Assembly (NCBI RefSeq): GCF_009711185.1
Contig: NZ_WMIF01000013.1
Coordinates: 37,853-101,852 of the forward strand
DNA: 64,000 nt
Source: Paracoccus limosus
GTDB taxonomy: Bacteria > Pseudomonadota > Alphaproteobacteria > Rhodobacterales > Rhodobacteraceae
Direction of reading: 5' to 3'
The translations under genes and the position numbers were made by a program. Positions 44,496-52,733 of the stretch are shown here, piece by piece. The notes under the pieces were generated by a model that saw only the letters and a list, made by a program, of their open reading frames with translations, made no database searches and was not told where the DNA came from. Each line of letters begins with the position of its first letter. Position 1 is the stretch's first letter.

Positions 44496-47423
44496 ATGGT
44501 CGAACAGAACCTGTTGCTGCTGCTCGTTCTGACTCCATTCGTCTCGTCGGTTCTCGCCGCAACGCTTCCAGTGGGCTCACGCAATGCCGAAACATGGCTT
44601 GCCGGCCTGACCATGCTGATGGCGCTGGGGATTCTGGCGGTGCTGTATCCGGCGGTGGCGCAGGGCGGCAAGATCAGCGGCAGTTTCGAATGGGCGACCA
44701 GTATCGGGCTGGACCTGACCTTCCGGCTGGACGGGTTCGCCTGGCTGTTCATGGTGCTGGTGTCCGGGATCGGCATGCTGGTCATCCTTTACGCGCGCTA
44801 TTACATGGCCGCCGACGATCCGGTGCCGCGGCTGTATTCCTGTCTGCTGGCCTTTGCCGGTGCCATGTCGGGGCTGATCCTGTCGGGCAATATCATCATG
44901 CTGGTGGTGTTCTGGGAGCTGACCAGCCTCGTGTCGTTCCTGCTGATCGGCTACTGGTATCAGCGCGAGGATGCCCGCCACGGCGCGCGCATGGCGCTGG
45001 TCGTCACCGCCTCGGGTGGGCTGTGCCTGCTGGTTGCGATGATCCTGATCGGCCAGATCGTCGGCAGTTACCGGCTGGACGATGTGCTGGCGGCGGGTGG
45101 GCGCATCACCACGCATCCGCTCTATCCGGTGGTGCTGGTGCTGTTCCTGCTGGGGGCATTCACCAAATCGGCGCAATTCCCGTTCCATTTCTGGCTGCCG
45201 AACGCCATGGCCGCGCCGACGCCGGTATCGTCCTACCTGCACTCGGCAACCATGGTAAAGGCCGGGGTGTTCCTGCTGTTGCGCTTTCACCCCGCGCTTG
45301 GCGGCACCGAGGCATGGTTCCAGCTGGTCACCGGCACCGGGCTGGTGACGCTGCTGATGGGCGCCTTCGTCGCGCTGTTCAAACACGACCTCAAGGGGCT
45401 TCTGGCCTATTCCACCATCAGCCATCTGGGCCTGATCACCGCGCTGGCCGGCATCGGCACGCCCTTGGCGCTGATCGCCGCGATTTTTCACATCGTGAAC
45501 CATGCGGTCTTCAAGGCCTCGCTGTTCATGGCCGCCGGCATCATCGACCACGAAACCGGCACCCGCGATATGCGCCGCCTGTCGGGGCTGGCCAAGGCCA
45601 TGCCGATCACCGCGACGCTGGCCATCATCGCCTCGGCATCCATGGCCGGGGTGCCGCTGATGAACGGGTTCCTGTCCAAGGAGATGTTCTTCGAGGCCAC
45701 CTATCTGTGGAACAACGGCAGCCCGCTCGACAATGCCGCGCCCTATGTTGCCGTGCTGGCAGGCGCGCTGTCGGCGGCCTATTCGCTGCGCTTCATCGTC
45801 ACCGTGTTCTTTGGCCCCGAGGCGACCGACCTGCCCAGGAAACCGCATGAGCCGCCGCTGCTGATGGGCCTGCCCGTCGCGCTGCTGGTGGCGCTGTGTC
45901 TGGCGATCGGGGTGGCGCCGCAGGCCATGCTGGGCGGCTGGCTGTCCAGCGCCGCCATCGGCGTGCTTGGCCCCGACCTGCCCTATTTCAGCCTCAAGAT
46001 CTGGCACGGGCTGACCCCGGCGCTGGTGATGAGCCTGATCGCGCTGAGCCTTGGCATTCTGATCTATCTGCTGCCGCGCCGGCTGATCGATCAGGGCAAC
46101 GAGGGGCCTGCGATCATGCGGGCGATCAATTTCGGCAGCGGCTTTGACTGGCTTCTGGACGTGTTCGGCCGCCGGGTGCCGCAGATGCTGCTGCGGCTGG
46201 CTTCGGCGCCGGGGCTGCAGGCGCAGCTGCGCGTCATGGTGCTGATGTCCATGGCCGGGGCCTATTTCGCGCTGGGGCCGCTTGACTGGCATATCCCGTG
46301 GCCGCGCATCAACGCGCAAGAGCTGGTCTTTGCCCTGCTGTGGCTGGTCGGCGGCGCCTGCGCCATCGGCGCGGCGTGGCAGGCGAAATACCACCGTTTT
46401 GCGGCGCTGGTGCTGACCGGCGGCGCCGGCCTCGTGACCTGCGCGACCTTCGTCTGGCTGTCGGCCCCCGACCTTGCCGTGACGCAGCTTCTGGTCGAGA
46501 TCGCGACCACGACCCTGCTGCTTTTGGGCCTGCGCTGGCTGCCCAAGCGCAATGTCGAAATCCCCGGCGATGCCAAGTTCCGGCCGCGCTTTCGCCGCTT
46601 TCGCGACCTGCTGATCGCGCTGACCTGCGGCGTCGGCATGACCGCCATCGCGCTGGCCGTGCTGCTGACCCGGCCCGGCATGTCGGTCGGCGACTGGTTC
46701 CTGCGCCACTCTTATGTCGAGGGCGGCGGCACCAATGTCGTCAACGTGATCCTGGTCGACTTCCGCGCCTTTGACACCTTCGGCGAGATCGCGGTTCTGG
46801 CCATCGTCGGGCTGACCGTCTATTCCCTGCTGCGCCGGTTCCGCCCCGCCCCGGAAAGCGTCGAGCGTCCGCGCCCGCAGCGCGAGGCCGAGGAGCAGGC
46901 GCTGGAGGCCTATCTGTTCGTCCCCGCCGTGCTGATGCAATGGATGTTCGCGCCGATCATCACCCTGTCGGCCTATTTGTTCTTCCGTGGCCATGACCTG
47001 CCCGGCGGCGGCTTTGCGGCCGGTGTCACCCTGGCCGTGGGCCTGCTGTTGCAATATGTCGCGACCAATGTGCGCTGGGTCGAGGCGCGGCTGACCATTC
47101 TGCCGGTGCGCTGGATGGGCACCGGGCTTTGCGTCGCCGCCGCCGTCGGCGCGGGATCGTGGATCTTTGGCGTGCCCTTCCTGACCACGCATTTCCAGTA
47201 TCTGGAGCTGCCGCTGGTCGGAAAGGTGCCGGCCTCGACCGCGATGCTGTTCGACGTGGGCGTTTTCTCGCTGGTGGTGGGCGCCATCGTCCTGATGCTG
47301 ATCGCCATTGCCCACCAGTCGCTGCGCATGGCCCCGCGCCCCAAACCCGCCGAAGAGGCCCCCGCAGACCCCGAGGCCGTGGCCTCGACCGAAAGCACCG
47401 CAGCGGTGCAGGAGAAAGGCTGA
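44496..47423 (+). CDS. mnhA: Mrp/Mnh-type Na+(K+)/H+ antiporter, fused A and B subunits
   Basis: A 975-residue inner-membrane protein. About 1-780 is MnhA/PhaA, related to complex I NuoL: NAMAAPTPVSSYLHSATMVK, KHDLKGLLAYSTISHLG and FHIVNHAVFKASLFM are proton-channel motifs with the key lysines and histidines. About 815-955 is an MnhB domain (FVPAVLMQWMFAPIITLSAY, HDLPGGGFAAGVTLAVG). The A-B fusion is typical of the PhaA-type (group 2) operons of alphaproteobacteria. The start is uncertain: GAAGGG precedes ATG 44496, but 44460 and 44463 are in frame. It heads an overlapping six-gene operon. Confidence 0.93.
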   Translation: MVEQNLLLLLVLTPFVSSVLAATLPVGSRNAETWLAGLTMLMALGILAVLYPAVAQGGKISGSFEWATSIGLDLTFRLDGFAWLFMVLVSGIGMLVILYARYYMAADDPVPRLYSCLLAFAGAMSGLILSGNIIMLVVFWELTSLVSFLLIGYWYQREDARHGARMALVVTASGGLCLLVAMILIGQIVGSYRLDDVLAAGGRITTHPLYPVVLVLFLLGAFTKSAQFPFHFWLPNAMAAPTPVSSYLHSATMVKAGVFLLLRFHPALGGTEAWFQLVTGTGLVTLLMGAFVALFKHDLKGLLAYSTISHLGLITALAGIGTPLALIAAIFHIVNHAVFKASLFMAAGIIDHETGTRDMRRLSGLAKAMPITATLAIIASASMAGVPLMNGFLSKEMFFEATYLWNNGSPLDNAAPYVAVLAGALSAAYSLRFIVTVFFGPEATDLPRKPHEPPLLMGLPVALLVALCLAIGVAPQAMLGGWLSSAAIGVLGPDLPYFSLKIWHGLTPALVMSLIALSLGILIYLLPRRLIDQGNEGPAIMRAINFGSGFDWLLDVFGRRVPQMLLRLASAPGLQAQLRVMVLMSMAGAYFALGPLDWHIPWPRINAQELVFALLWLVGGACAIGAAWQAKYHRFAALVLTGGAGLVTCATFVWLSAPDLAVTQLLVEIATTTLLLLGLRWLPKRNVEIPGDAKFRPRFRRFRDLLIALTCGVGMTAIALAVLLTRPGMSVGDWFLRHSYVEGGGTNVVNVILVDFRAFDTFGEIAVLAIVGLTVYSLLRRFRPAPESVERPRPQREAEEQALEAYLFVPAVLMQWMFAPIITLSAYLFFRGHDLPGGGFAAGVTLAVGLLLQYVATNVRWVEARLTILPVRWMGTGLCVAAAVGAGSWIFGVPFLTTHFQYLELPLVGKVPASTAMLFDVGVFSLVVGAIVLMLIAIAHQSLRMAPRPKPAEEAPADPEAVASTESTAAVQEKG

Positions 47424-47764
47424 TGGAACTGATCCTTGCCCTTGCCATCGGCATCCTCACCAGCTCGGGCGTCTGGCTGCTGTTGCGGCCACGGTCCTAT
47501 CAGGTGATCGTCGGTCTGTGCCTGCTGGCTTACGGCGTCAACCTGTTCATCTTTTCCATGGGTCGGCTTTACGTCGGTGCGGCACCGATCATGCCCAAGG
47601 GCGGCTTCGTCGACCCGACCGCCTATGCCGATCCGCTGCCGCAGGCGCTGGTGCTGACCGCCATCGTCATCAGCTTTGCCACCACGGCGCTGTTTCTGGT
47701 GGTGATGATCGCCGCACGCGGCATCACCGGCACCGACCATGTCGATGGAAGGGAGCGCGACTGA
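47423..47764 (+). CDS. mnhC: Mrp/Mnh antiporter subunit C
   Basis: A 113-residue membrane protein with three hydrophobic segments, related to NuoK of complex I. YQVIVGLCLLAYGVNLFIFSMG and DPLPQALVLTAIVISFATTAL are the conserved helices, the latter with the family's PLPQALVLTAIVI motif. Its ATG shares one base with the stop of the A-B gene (TGATG), and its stop shares one base with the D start, so all are translated together. Confidence 0.95.
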   Translation: MELILALAIGILTSSGVWLLLRPRSYQVIVGLCLLAYGVNLFIFSMGRLYVGAAPIMPKGGFVDPTAYADPLPQALVLTAIVISFATTALFLVVMIAARGITGTDHVDGRERD

Positions 47765-49476
47765 TGGGGGCCGCGCCGCATCACATGATCATCGCGCCGA
47801 TCCTGATCCCGCTGGTCGCGGGCGCGATCATGCTGTTTTACAACGACCGCAACCGCCAGACCAAGCTGGTGCTGGGGCTGGTGGCCGTCGGCCTGATGTT
47901 CCTGTCCTCGACCGAGCTGATGAATGACGCCAAATCGCTGACCGACAGCGATGGCAGCGTGGTGCAGCTGTATCGGCTGGGCGACTGGCCGGTGCCGGTC
48001 GGCATTGTGCTGGTGCTGGACCGGCTGTCGGCGATGATGGTCATGCTGACCGCGCTGCTGGCCGGGCCGTCGCTGGTCTATGCCGCCGCCGGCTGGCACG
48101 GCAAGGGCCAGCATTACCACAGCATGTTCCAGTTCCTGCTGGCCGGCGTCAACGGCGCCTTCCTGACCGGCGATCTTTTCAACCTCTTCGTGTTCTTCGA
48201 GGTGATGCTGGCGGCCAGCTACGGGCTGATGCTGCATGGCTCGGGCCCCGAGCGGGTCAAGGCGGGCCTGCATTACATCGCCGTCAACCTGACCGCCTCG
48301 CTGTTCTTCCTGATCGGGGTGGCACTGGTCTATGGCACCACCGGCACGCTGAACATGGCCGACATCGCCCGCACCGTGGCGCGCATGGATGATGCGCCGC
48401 GCCTGCTGTTCCATGCGGCAGCGGGCTTTCTGGGCATGGCCTTCCTGATCAAGGCGGCGATCTGGCCGCTCTGCTTCTGGCTGCCGCCGACCTATTCGGC
48501 AGCCTCGCCGCCCGCCGCCGCGATCATGGCGATCATGACCAAGGTCGGCATCTATGTCATCCTGCGGCTGGCGCTGTTGATCCTTGGCCCCGAGGCCGGT
48601 GCCTCGGCGGGCTTTGGCGCGCCGGTGCTGATGATCGGCGGCATCCTGACCATGGGCTTTGGCATGATCGGCGTGCTGGGCACGGGCGAATTGGGCCGCA
48701 AGGGCGGCTATCTGGCGATCATTTCGTCGGGCACGGTGCTGACTGCCGTGGGCTTTGCCCAGGCCGGTGGCGGGGTCGAACTGCTGGGCGGCGCACTTTA
48801 CTATCTGGTCGGCTCGACCGCCGCGATCTCGGCCTTTTTCCTGATCGCCGAGCCGGTGACGCGCGACGACAGCGGCGATCCGGCCGAACCCGCGCCCGAA
48901 GGCGCGGTGGCCGTGGCCGAGCGTTGGGAATGGACGCCGATGGGGCTCGACACCGTCGAGGACACCGTCGATCCGGCCTCGATGCGCACGGTCAGCTGGA
49001 TGACCATGGCGATCTGTTTCGCGCTGATCGCGGCCATGCTGGCCGGCCTGCCGCCCCTGCCCGGATTCATCGGAAAATTCGCCATCCTGCGCGGCGCGGT
49101 GTCGCGCAATATCGCGCTGTCGGGCGAACTGCCGGTCATGCTGTGGATCTATTCGGCCATGCTGATCCTGTCGGGACTGGGCGCGCTGATCGCGCTGATC
49201 CGGTTCGGCATGCGCCGATTCTGGGCGGAACAGGGCCCGGCGCCGCGCATCCTAGCGCTGGAGATCGCGCCGGTGCTGGCGTTGCTCGCGATGATCCTTT
49301 TGCTGAGCGTGCGTGCCGATGCGGTGCTGAACTACACCCGCGCCACCGCCATGGCGCTGCTGCAACCGGCCACCTATCGCGAGGCGGTGCTGAAGGACGC
49401 GGCGCGGCTGGACGCGACCCCGCCGCAGAACCTTGACCCGCAGGCGGGTCAGCCGCTGCCGGAGGGCGCCGAATGA
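47764..49476 (+). CDS. mnhD: Mrp/Mnh antiporter subunit D
   Basis: A 570-residue membrane protein of the NuoM/N type with about 14 hydrophobic segments. FNLFVFFEVMLAASYGLMLHG carries the conserved Glu (broken here as FVFFEVMLAASYG). IKAAIWPLCFWLPPTYSAA contains the channel lysine, and AGLPPLPGFIGKFAILRGA the late-helix lysine. It is longer than many MnhD proteins because of a hydrophilic acidic insert (about 365-400, GDPAEPAPEGAVAVAERWEW) and a C-terminal tail. With A it forms the ion-translocating core. Confidence 0.95.
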   Translation: MGAAPHHMIIAPILIPLVAGAIMLFYNDRNRQTKLVLGLVAVGLMFLSSTELMNDAKSLTDSDGSVVQLYRLGDWPVPVGIVLVLDRLSAMMVMLTALLAGPSLVYAAAGWHGKGQHYHSMFQFLLAGVNGAFLTGDLFNLFVFFEVMLAASYGLMLHGSGPERVKAGLHYIAVNLTASLFFLIGVALVYGTTGTLNMADIARTVARMDDAPRLLFHAAAGFLGMAFLIKAAIWPLCFWLPPTYSAASPPAAAIMAIMTKVGIYVILRLALLILGPEAGASAGFGAPVLMIGGILTMGFGMIGVLGTGELGRKGGYLAIISSGTVLTAVGFAQAGGGVELLGGALYYLVGSTAAISAFFLIAEPVTRDDSGDPAEPAPEGAVAVAERWEWTPMGLDTVEDTVDPASMRTVSWMTMAICFALIAAMLAGLPPLPGFIGKFAILRGAVSRNIALSGELPVMLWIYSAMLILSGLGALIALIRFGMRRFWAEQGPAPRILALEIAPVLALLAMILLLSVRADAVLNYTRATAMALLQPATYREAVLKDAARLDATPPQNLDPQAGQPLPEGAE

Positions 49477-49961
49477 CCCGGATGATCCCGCATCCCCTGC
49501 TGTCGGCGTTGCTGGTGCTGATGTGGCTGCTTCTGACGCGCTTCAGCATGGGCAACCTTGTGCTGGGCAGCATCATCGCGCTGGCCGCCGGCTGGTCGGT
49601 CGAGCATCTTCACCCCAGCCGCCCGCGCATCCGGCGCTGGCGTGCCATCCCGCAGCTGATGGCGATTGTCATCTGGGACATCCTGAAGTCCAACATCAGC
49701 GTCGCGCGGGTGCTGCTGCTGGGGCCGGACCACCCGGCGTATCACTCGGGCTTTGTCGAGCTGGACCTGCAGCTGCGCGAGCAGAACGGGCTGGCGGTGC
49801 TGGCGATCATCCTGACGGCGACGCCGGGCACCGCATGGCTGGAATATGATGCCGAACAAAGCCACCTGACCCTGCATGTGCTGGACCTGCGCAGCGAAGC
49901 CGACTGGCAGGCGCTGATCCGCGACCGCTACGAGGCCCTGCTGATGGAGATCTTCGAATGA
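49473..49961 (+). CDS. mnhE: Mrp/Mnh antiporter subunit E
   Basis: A 162-residue protein with hydrophobic N-terminal segments (about 8-48) and a soluble C-terminal domain. [29 protein letters not shown] and [17 protein letters not shown] are the MnhE signatures. It overlaps D and F by 4 bp each. E has no complex I counterpart and is needed for assembly or function of the Mrp complex. Confidence 0.94.
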   Translation: MTRMIPHPLLSALLVLMWLLLTRFSMGNLVLGSIIALAAGWSVEHLHPSRPRIRRWRAIPQLMAIVIWDILKSNISVARVLLLGPDHPAYHSGFVELDLQLREQNGLAVLAIILTATPGTAWLEYDAEQSHLTLHVLDLRSEADWQALIRDRYEALLMEIFE

Positions 49962-50239
49962 GCGCCCTGATCCTGGAATATGCGCTGTCCTATGCCCAGA
50001 TCGCCATGGTCGCGGCGCTGTGTCTGGCCTGCCTGCGGATGATCCGGGGGCCACGCGCCCAGGACCGGGTGCTGGCGCTGGACACCATGTATATCAATGC
50101 CATGCTGCTGTTTTTGCTGATCGGCATGGGCAATGGCAATGTCTTCTTCTTCGAGGGCGCGCTGGTCATCGCGGTGCTGGGCTTTGTCACCACGGTCTGC
50201 GCGGCCAAGTTCCTGATGCGCGGCGAGGTGATCGAATGA
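49958..50239 (+). CDS. mnhF: Mrp/Mnh antiporter subunit F
   Basis: A 93-residue protein with three hydrophobic segments. [21 protein letters not shown] is the MnhF signature (quoted in part: [13 protein letters not shown]), with the conserved RxxDRVxAxD. It overlaps E and G by 4 bp. It is a small membrane subunit of the antiporter. Confidence 0.94.
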   Translation: MSALILEYALSYAQIAMVAALCLACLRMIRGPRAQDRVLALDTMYINAMLLFLLIGMGNGNVFFFEGALVIAVLGFVTTVCAAKFLMRGEVIE

Positions 50240-50640
50240 CGCATCTGCATCAGTTGCCGCCGGTCGCCGCCGTGCTGATCGCGATCTTTGTCGTGCTGGG
50301 CTCCAGCCTTGCGCTGCTGGGCAGCCTTGGACTGGTGCGGCTGAAAAGCTTTTACCAGCGGCTGCACGCGCCGACGCTGGCCTATAGCTATGGCACGCTG
50401 CTGATCATCCTTGGCTCGATGGCGATGTTTTCGCTGATCGAGGAACGCCCGGTCGTGCATGAAATCATCATCGGCGTCTTCATGATGATCACCACGCCGA
50501 TCACGCTGTTGATGCTGGGCCGCGCCTCGTTGCGGCGCGACCGCGATGCCAAGCTGGGCCATGATGAGCGGGTGCCGCCGCGCACGCGCGCGACCGATGC
50601 CGCAAAGCCGCCGGCCCCGGATCAGGCCGCGCCGCGCTGA
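50236..50640 (+). CDS. mnhG: Mrp/Mnh antiporter subunit G
   Basis: A 134-residue protein with three hydrophobic segments (about 10-95). [21 protein letters not shown] carries the MnhG signature (here FYQRLHAPT), and [19 protein letters not shown] the last helix. A charged tail rich in Asp, Arg and Pro follows. It is the last gene of the operon. Its stop is 18 bp from the convergent aroB stop. Confidence 0.94.
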   Translation: MTHLHQLPPVAAVLIAIFVVLGSSLALLGSLGLVRLKSFYQRLHAPTLAYSYGTLLIILGSMAMFSLIEERPVVHEIIIGVFMMITTPITLLMLGRASLRRDRDAKLGHDERVPPRTRATDAAKPPAPDQAAPR

Positions 50641-50658
50641 GACGCGCGGCCCGGTCGG

Positions 50659-51789
50659 TTACAGCCGCGATTGCGCAAGGCTTTGGCGTAGCGCCTGCGG
50701 GTCCACCGCATCGGTGACAAAGGCGCGGCCGATGCCATGGGCAAGGATGAAGCGCAGCTTGCCGTCCTGCACCTTCTTGTCCTGCCCCATCAGCGCGATC
50801 AGCGCCTCGTCATCGGGCAGATCGCCGGGGATGTCGGCGATGCGCGAGGGCAGGCCCATAGCGACGAAATGCGCCGCGACCCGCGACGGTGCCTCCTGAC
50901 TGCACAGGCCCAGCCGCGCCGACAGGTCAAAGGCCAGCGTGCAGCCGATGGCCACGCCCTCGCCATGCAGCAGCCGGTCGGAATAGCCCGTCGCCTGCTC
51001 CAGCGCATGGCCAAAGGTATGGCCAAGGTTCAACAGCGCCCGTTCGCCCTGTTCGGTCTCGTCGCGCTGGACGATGCCGGCCTTCATCTGCACGGATTGG
51101 CGCACGGCGCGTTGCAGCGCGATCGGATCCGCAAAAAGCGTCGGTCCTGCGGTTTCCAGCCAGTCAAAGAAATCCTCGTCGCCCAGCAGCCCGTATTTCG
51201 CCACCTCGCCATAGCCGGCACGGAAATCGCGCGGGCTGAGCGTGCCCAGAACGTCGATATCGGCCAGCACCAGCGCCGGCTGATGAAAGGCGCCGATCAG
51301 GTTCTTGCCCTGCGGGCTGTTGATGCCGGTCTTGCCGCCGACCGAGCTGTCCACCTGCGCCAGAAGCGTCGTCGGGATCTGCACAAAGCGCACACCCCGG
51401 CGCAGGATGGCCGAGGCAAAACCCGCCAGATCGCCGATCACACCGCCGCCAAGCGCGATCACCAGATCCTTGCGCTCGATCTTTTGCGCCAGCAGCCATT
51501 CGACGGCCTCGCCCAGCCGTTCCCAGCGTTTGGTGGCCTCGCCCGCCGGCAGGGCCAGTGCCGGGGCGTCGATGCCCTGCGCCGCCAGCGCCGCCTGCAG
51601 CGCCGGCAGATGCCGCGCCGCCACCGTTTCGTCGGTCAGGATCGCCACACGGCGCTTGCCGGCCAGCGCCACGATTTCCTCGCCCGCCCGCGCCAGCAGG
51701 CCGCGCCCGATCCGCACCTCATAGGAACGTTCGCCCAGGTCCACGGCGACGGTTTCGGGCTTGGCGGCGGTCAGGGTTGCGCTGTTCAT
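50659..51789 (-). CDS. aroB: 3-dehydroquinate synthase
   Basis: A 376-residue NAD- and metal-dependent enzyme of the shikimate pathway. GGGVIGDLAGFASAIL is the NAD-binding stretch. QIPTTLLAQVDSSVGGKTGIN holds substrate contacts (broken here as TTLLAQVDSSVGGKTG), and LNLGHTFGHALE and LLHGEGVAIG the metal-binding histidines. Its ATG overlaps the aroK stop by 4 bp. AroK and AroB catalyse different steps of the same pathway and are cotranscribed. Confidence 0.96.
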   Translation of the reverse strand: MNSATLTAAKPETVAVDLGERSYEVRIGRGLLARAGEEIVALAGKRRVAILTDETVAARHLPALQAALAAQGIDAPALALPAGEATKRWERLGEAVEWLLAQKIERKDLVIALGGGVIGDLAGFASAILRRGVRFVQIPTTLLAQVDSSVGGKTGINSPQGKNLIGAFHQPALVLADIDVLGTLSPRDFRAGYGEVAKYGLLGDEDFFDWLETAGPTLFADPIALQRAVRQSVQMKAGIVQRDETEQGERALLNLGHTFGHALEQATGYSDRLLHGEGVAIGCTLAFDLSARLGLCSQEAPSRVAAHFVAMGLPSRIADIPGDLPDDEALIALMGQDKKVQDGKLRFILAHGIGRAFVTDAVDPQALRQSLAQSRL

Positions 51790-52349
51790 TTCGTCTCCAG
51801 AATGACCGGCTGCTGGGCGGCGATGGCAGCCAGAACCCGGTTGGTGGTGTCCTCGACGGTGTCGCCGCGCGCCGCCGTCACATGCACGTCGGCCAGGCTA
51901 TAGACCGGCCGGCGTTCGCCCAGCAGGCGCTCCAGCGTGCCGCGCGGATCGGCGGTTTGCAGCAGCGGCCGCGTCGGGCGGCTGCGCACGCGGTGCCACA
52001 GCGTCTCGGCATCGCAATCCAGCCAGACCGATACGCCGTTCTGGCCGATGCGTTCGCGGTTGCCCTCGCGCATCCACGAGCCGCCGCCGGTCGAAACGAT
52101 GCTGTCGCCGCCGGCCAGCACGCGGGCCAGCACCTCGGCTTCGCGGGCACGAAAGAAATCCTCGCCATCACGGGCAAAGATCTCGGGGATGGTCATGGCA
52201 GCGGCGCGTTCGATCTCGGCATCGGTATCCCAGAGCGGCCGACCCAGACGCCGCGACAATTCGGCGCCGATTGCGGTCTTGCCCGCCCCCATCATTCCGA
52301 CCAGCACGATATTCCGCCGCATCACCCCCCCGCGCCGCTTGCCCTGCAT
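51786..52349 (-). CDS. aroK: Shikimate kinase
   Basis: A P-loop kinase of about 187 residues phosphorylating shikimate. LVGMMGAGKTAIG is Walker A, DTDAEIERAAAMTIPEIF binds shikimate, STGGGSWM is the second substrate loop, and RSRPTRPLLQ the lid. There are three in-frame starts: 52364, 52349 and 52322. ATG 52349 has CAGGGGCA before it and was chosen; 52322 (MRRNIVLVG) is also plausible. It overlaps aroB by 4 bp. Confidence 0.93.
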   Translation of the reverse strand: MQGKRRGGVMRRNIVLVGMMGAGKTAIGAELSRRLGRPLWDTDAEIERAAAMTIPEIFARDGEDFFRAREAEVLARVLAGGDSIVSTGGGSWMREGNRERIGQNGVSVWLDCDAETLWHRVRSRPTRPLLQTADPRGTLERLLGERRPVYSLADVHVTAARGDTVEDTTNRVLAAIAAQQPVILETK

Positions 52350-52487
52350 TGCCCCTGCCGCCACCGGGGCAGCCGGGTTATTTGGCGCACTGAATGGCGT
52401 GATCTTTCGGGAAATGCCATATATATTTCGCGCGAGCCGGCGTCAGACCGGCAACGTATGGATGAAAAGAGGCGGAAAGGACGGGCA

Positions 52488-52733
52488 ATGAGGCTTTTGG
52501 CAGGTGTGCTGGCGCTGGTGATTCTTGGTCTGGCGGGATTGCTGGGCTATGCCTATTTCGGCGATATGAAGGCCGATCCGCAGGAAACCCGCCTGCCGGT
52601 CCAGCTTGATCTGGGCGCGGCGCCTTTGGCTGCGACCACGACCGCACCGGTCGGCACCGACACCCCGGCGCCGGCCCCCAGTGACAGCGCAGCGCCCGCC
52701 GCGCCGCAAGCGGGGCAGAATGACCTGGACTAG
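52488..52733 (+). CDS. Small hypothetical membrane-anchored protein
   Basis: An 81-residue protein with one N-terminal hydrophobic helix (about 2-23, RLLAGVLALVILGLAGLLGY). An acidic, Ala/Pro/Thr-rich low-complexity tail (about 40-81) follows, likely periplasmic. AAAGGACGGGCA precedes ATG 52488; an in-frame ATG at 52458 is a weaker alternative. It overlaps the next gene by 14 bp, and that gene is in turn coupled to xerD. No family was recognised. Confidence 0.65.
   Translation: MRLLAGVLALVILGLAGLLGYAYFGDMKADPQETRLPVQLDLGAAPLAATTTAPVGTDTPAPAPSDSAAPAAPQAGQNDLD

Noticed and set aside
44577..47315. A 912-codon open frame on the minus strand, antisense to the Mrp A-B gene
   Set aside because: It is a shadow of the GC-rich plus-strand gene: composition is dominated by Gln, His, Arg and Gly, with no fold-like pattern or family motif, while the plus strand has clear antiporter motifs throughout.
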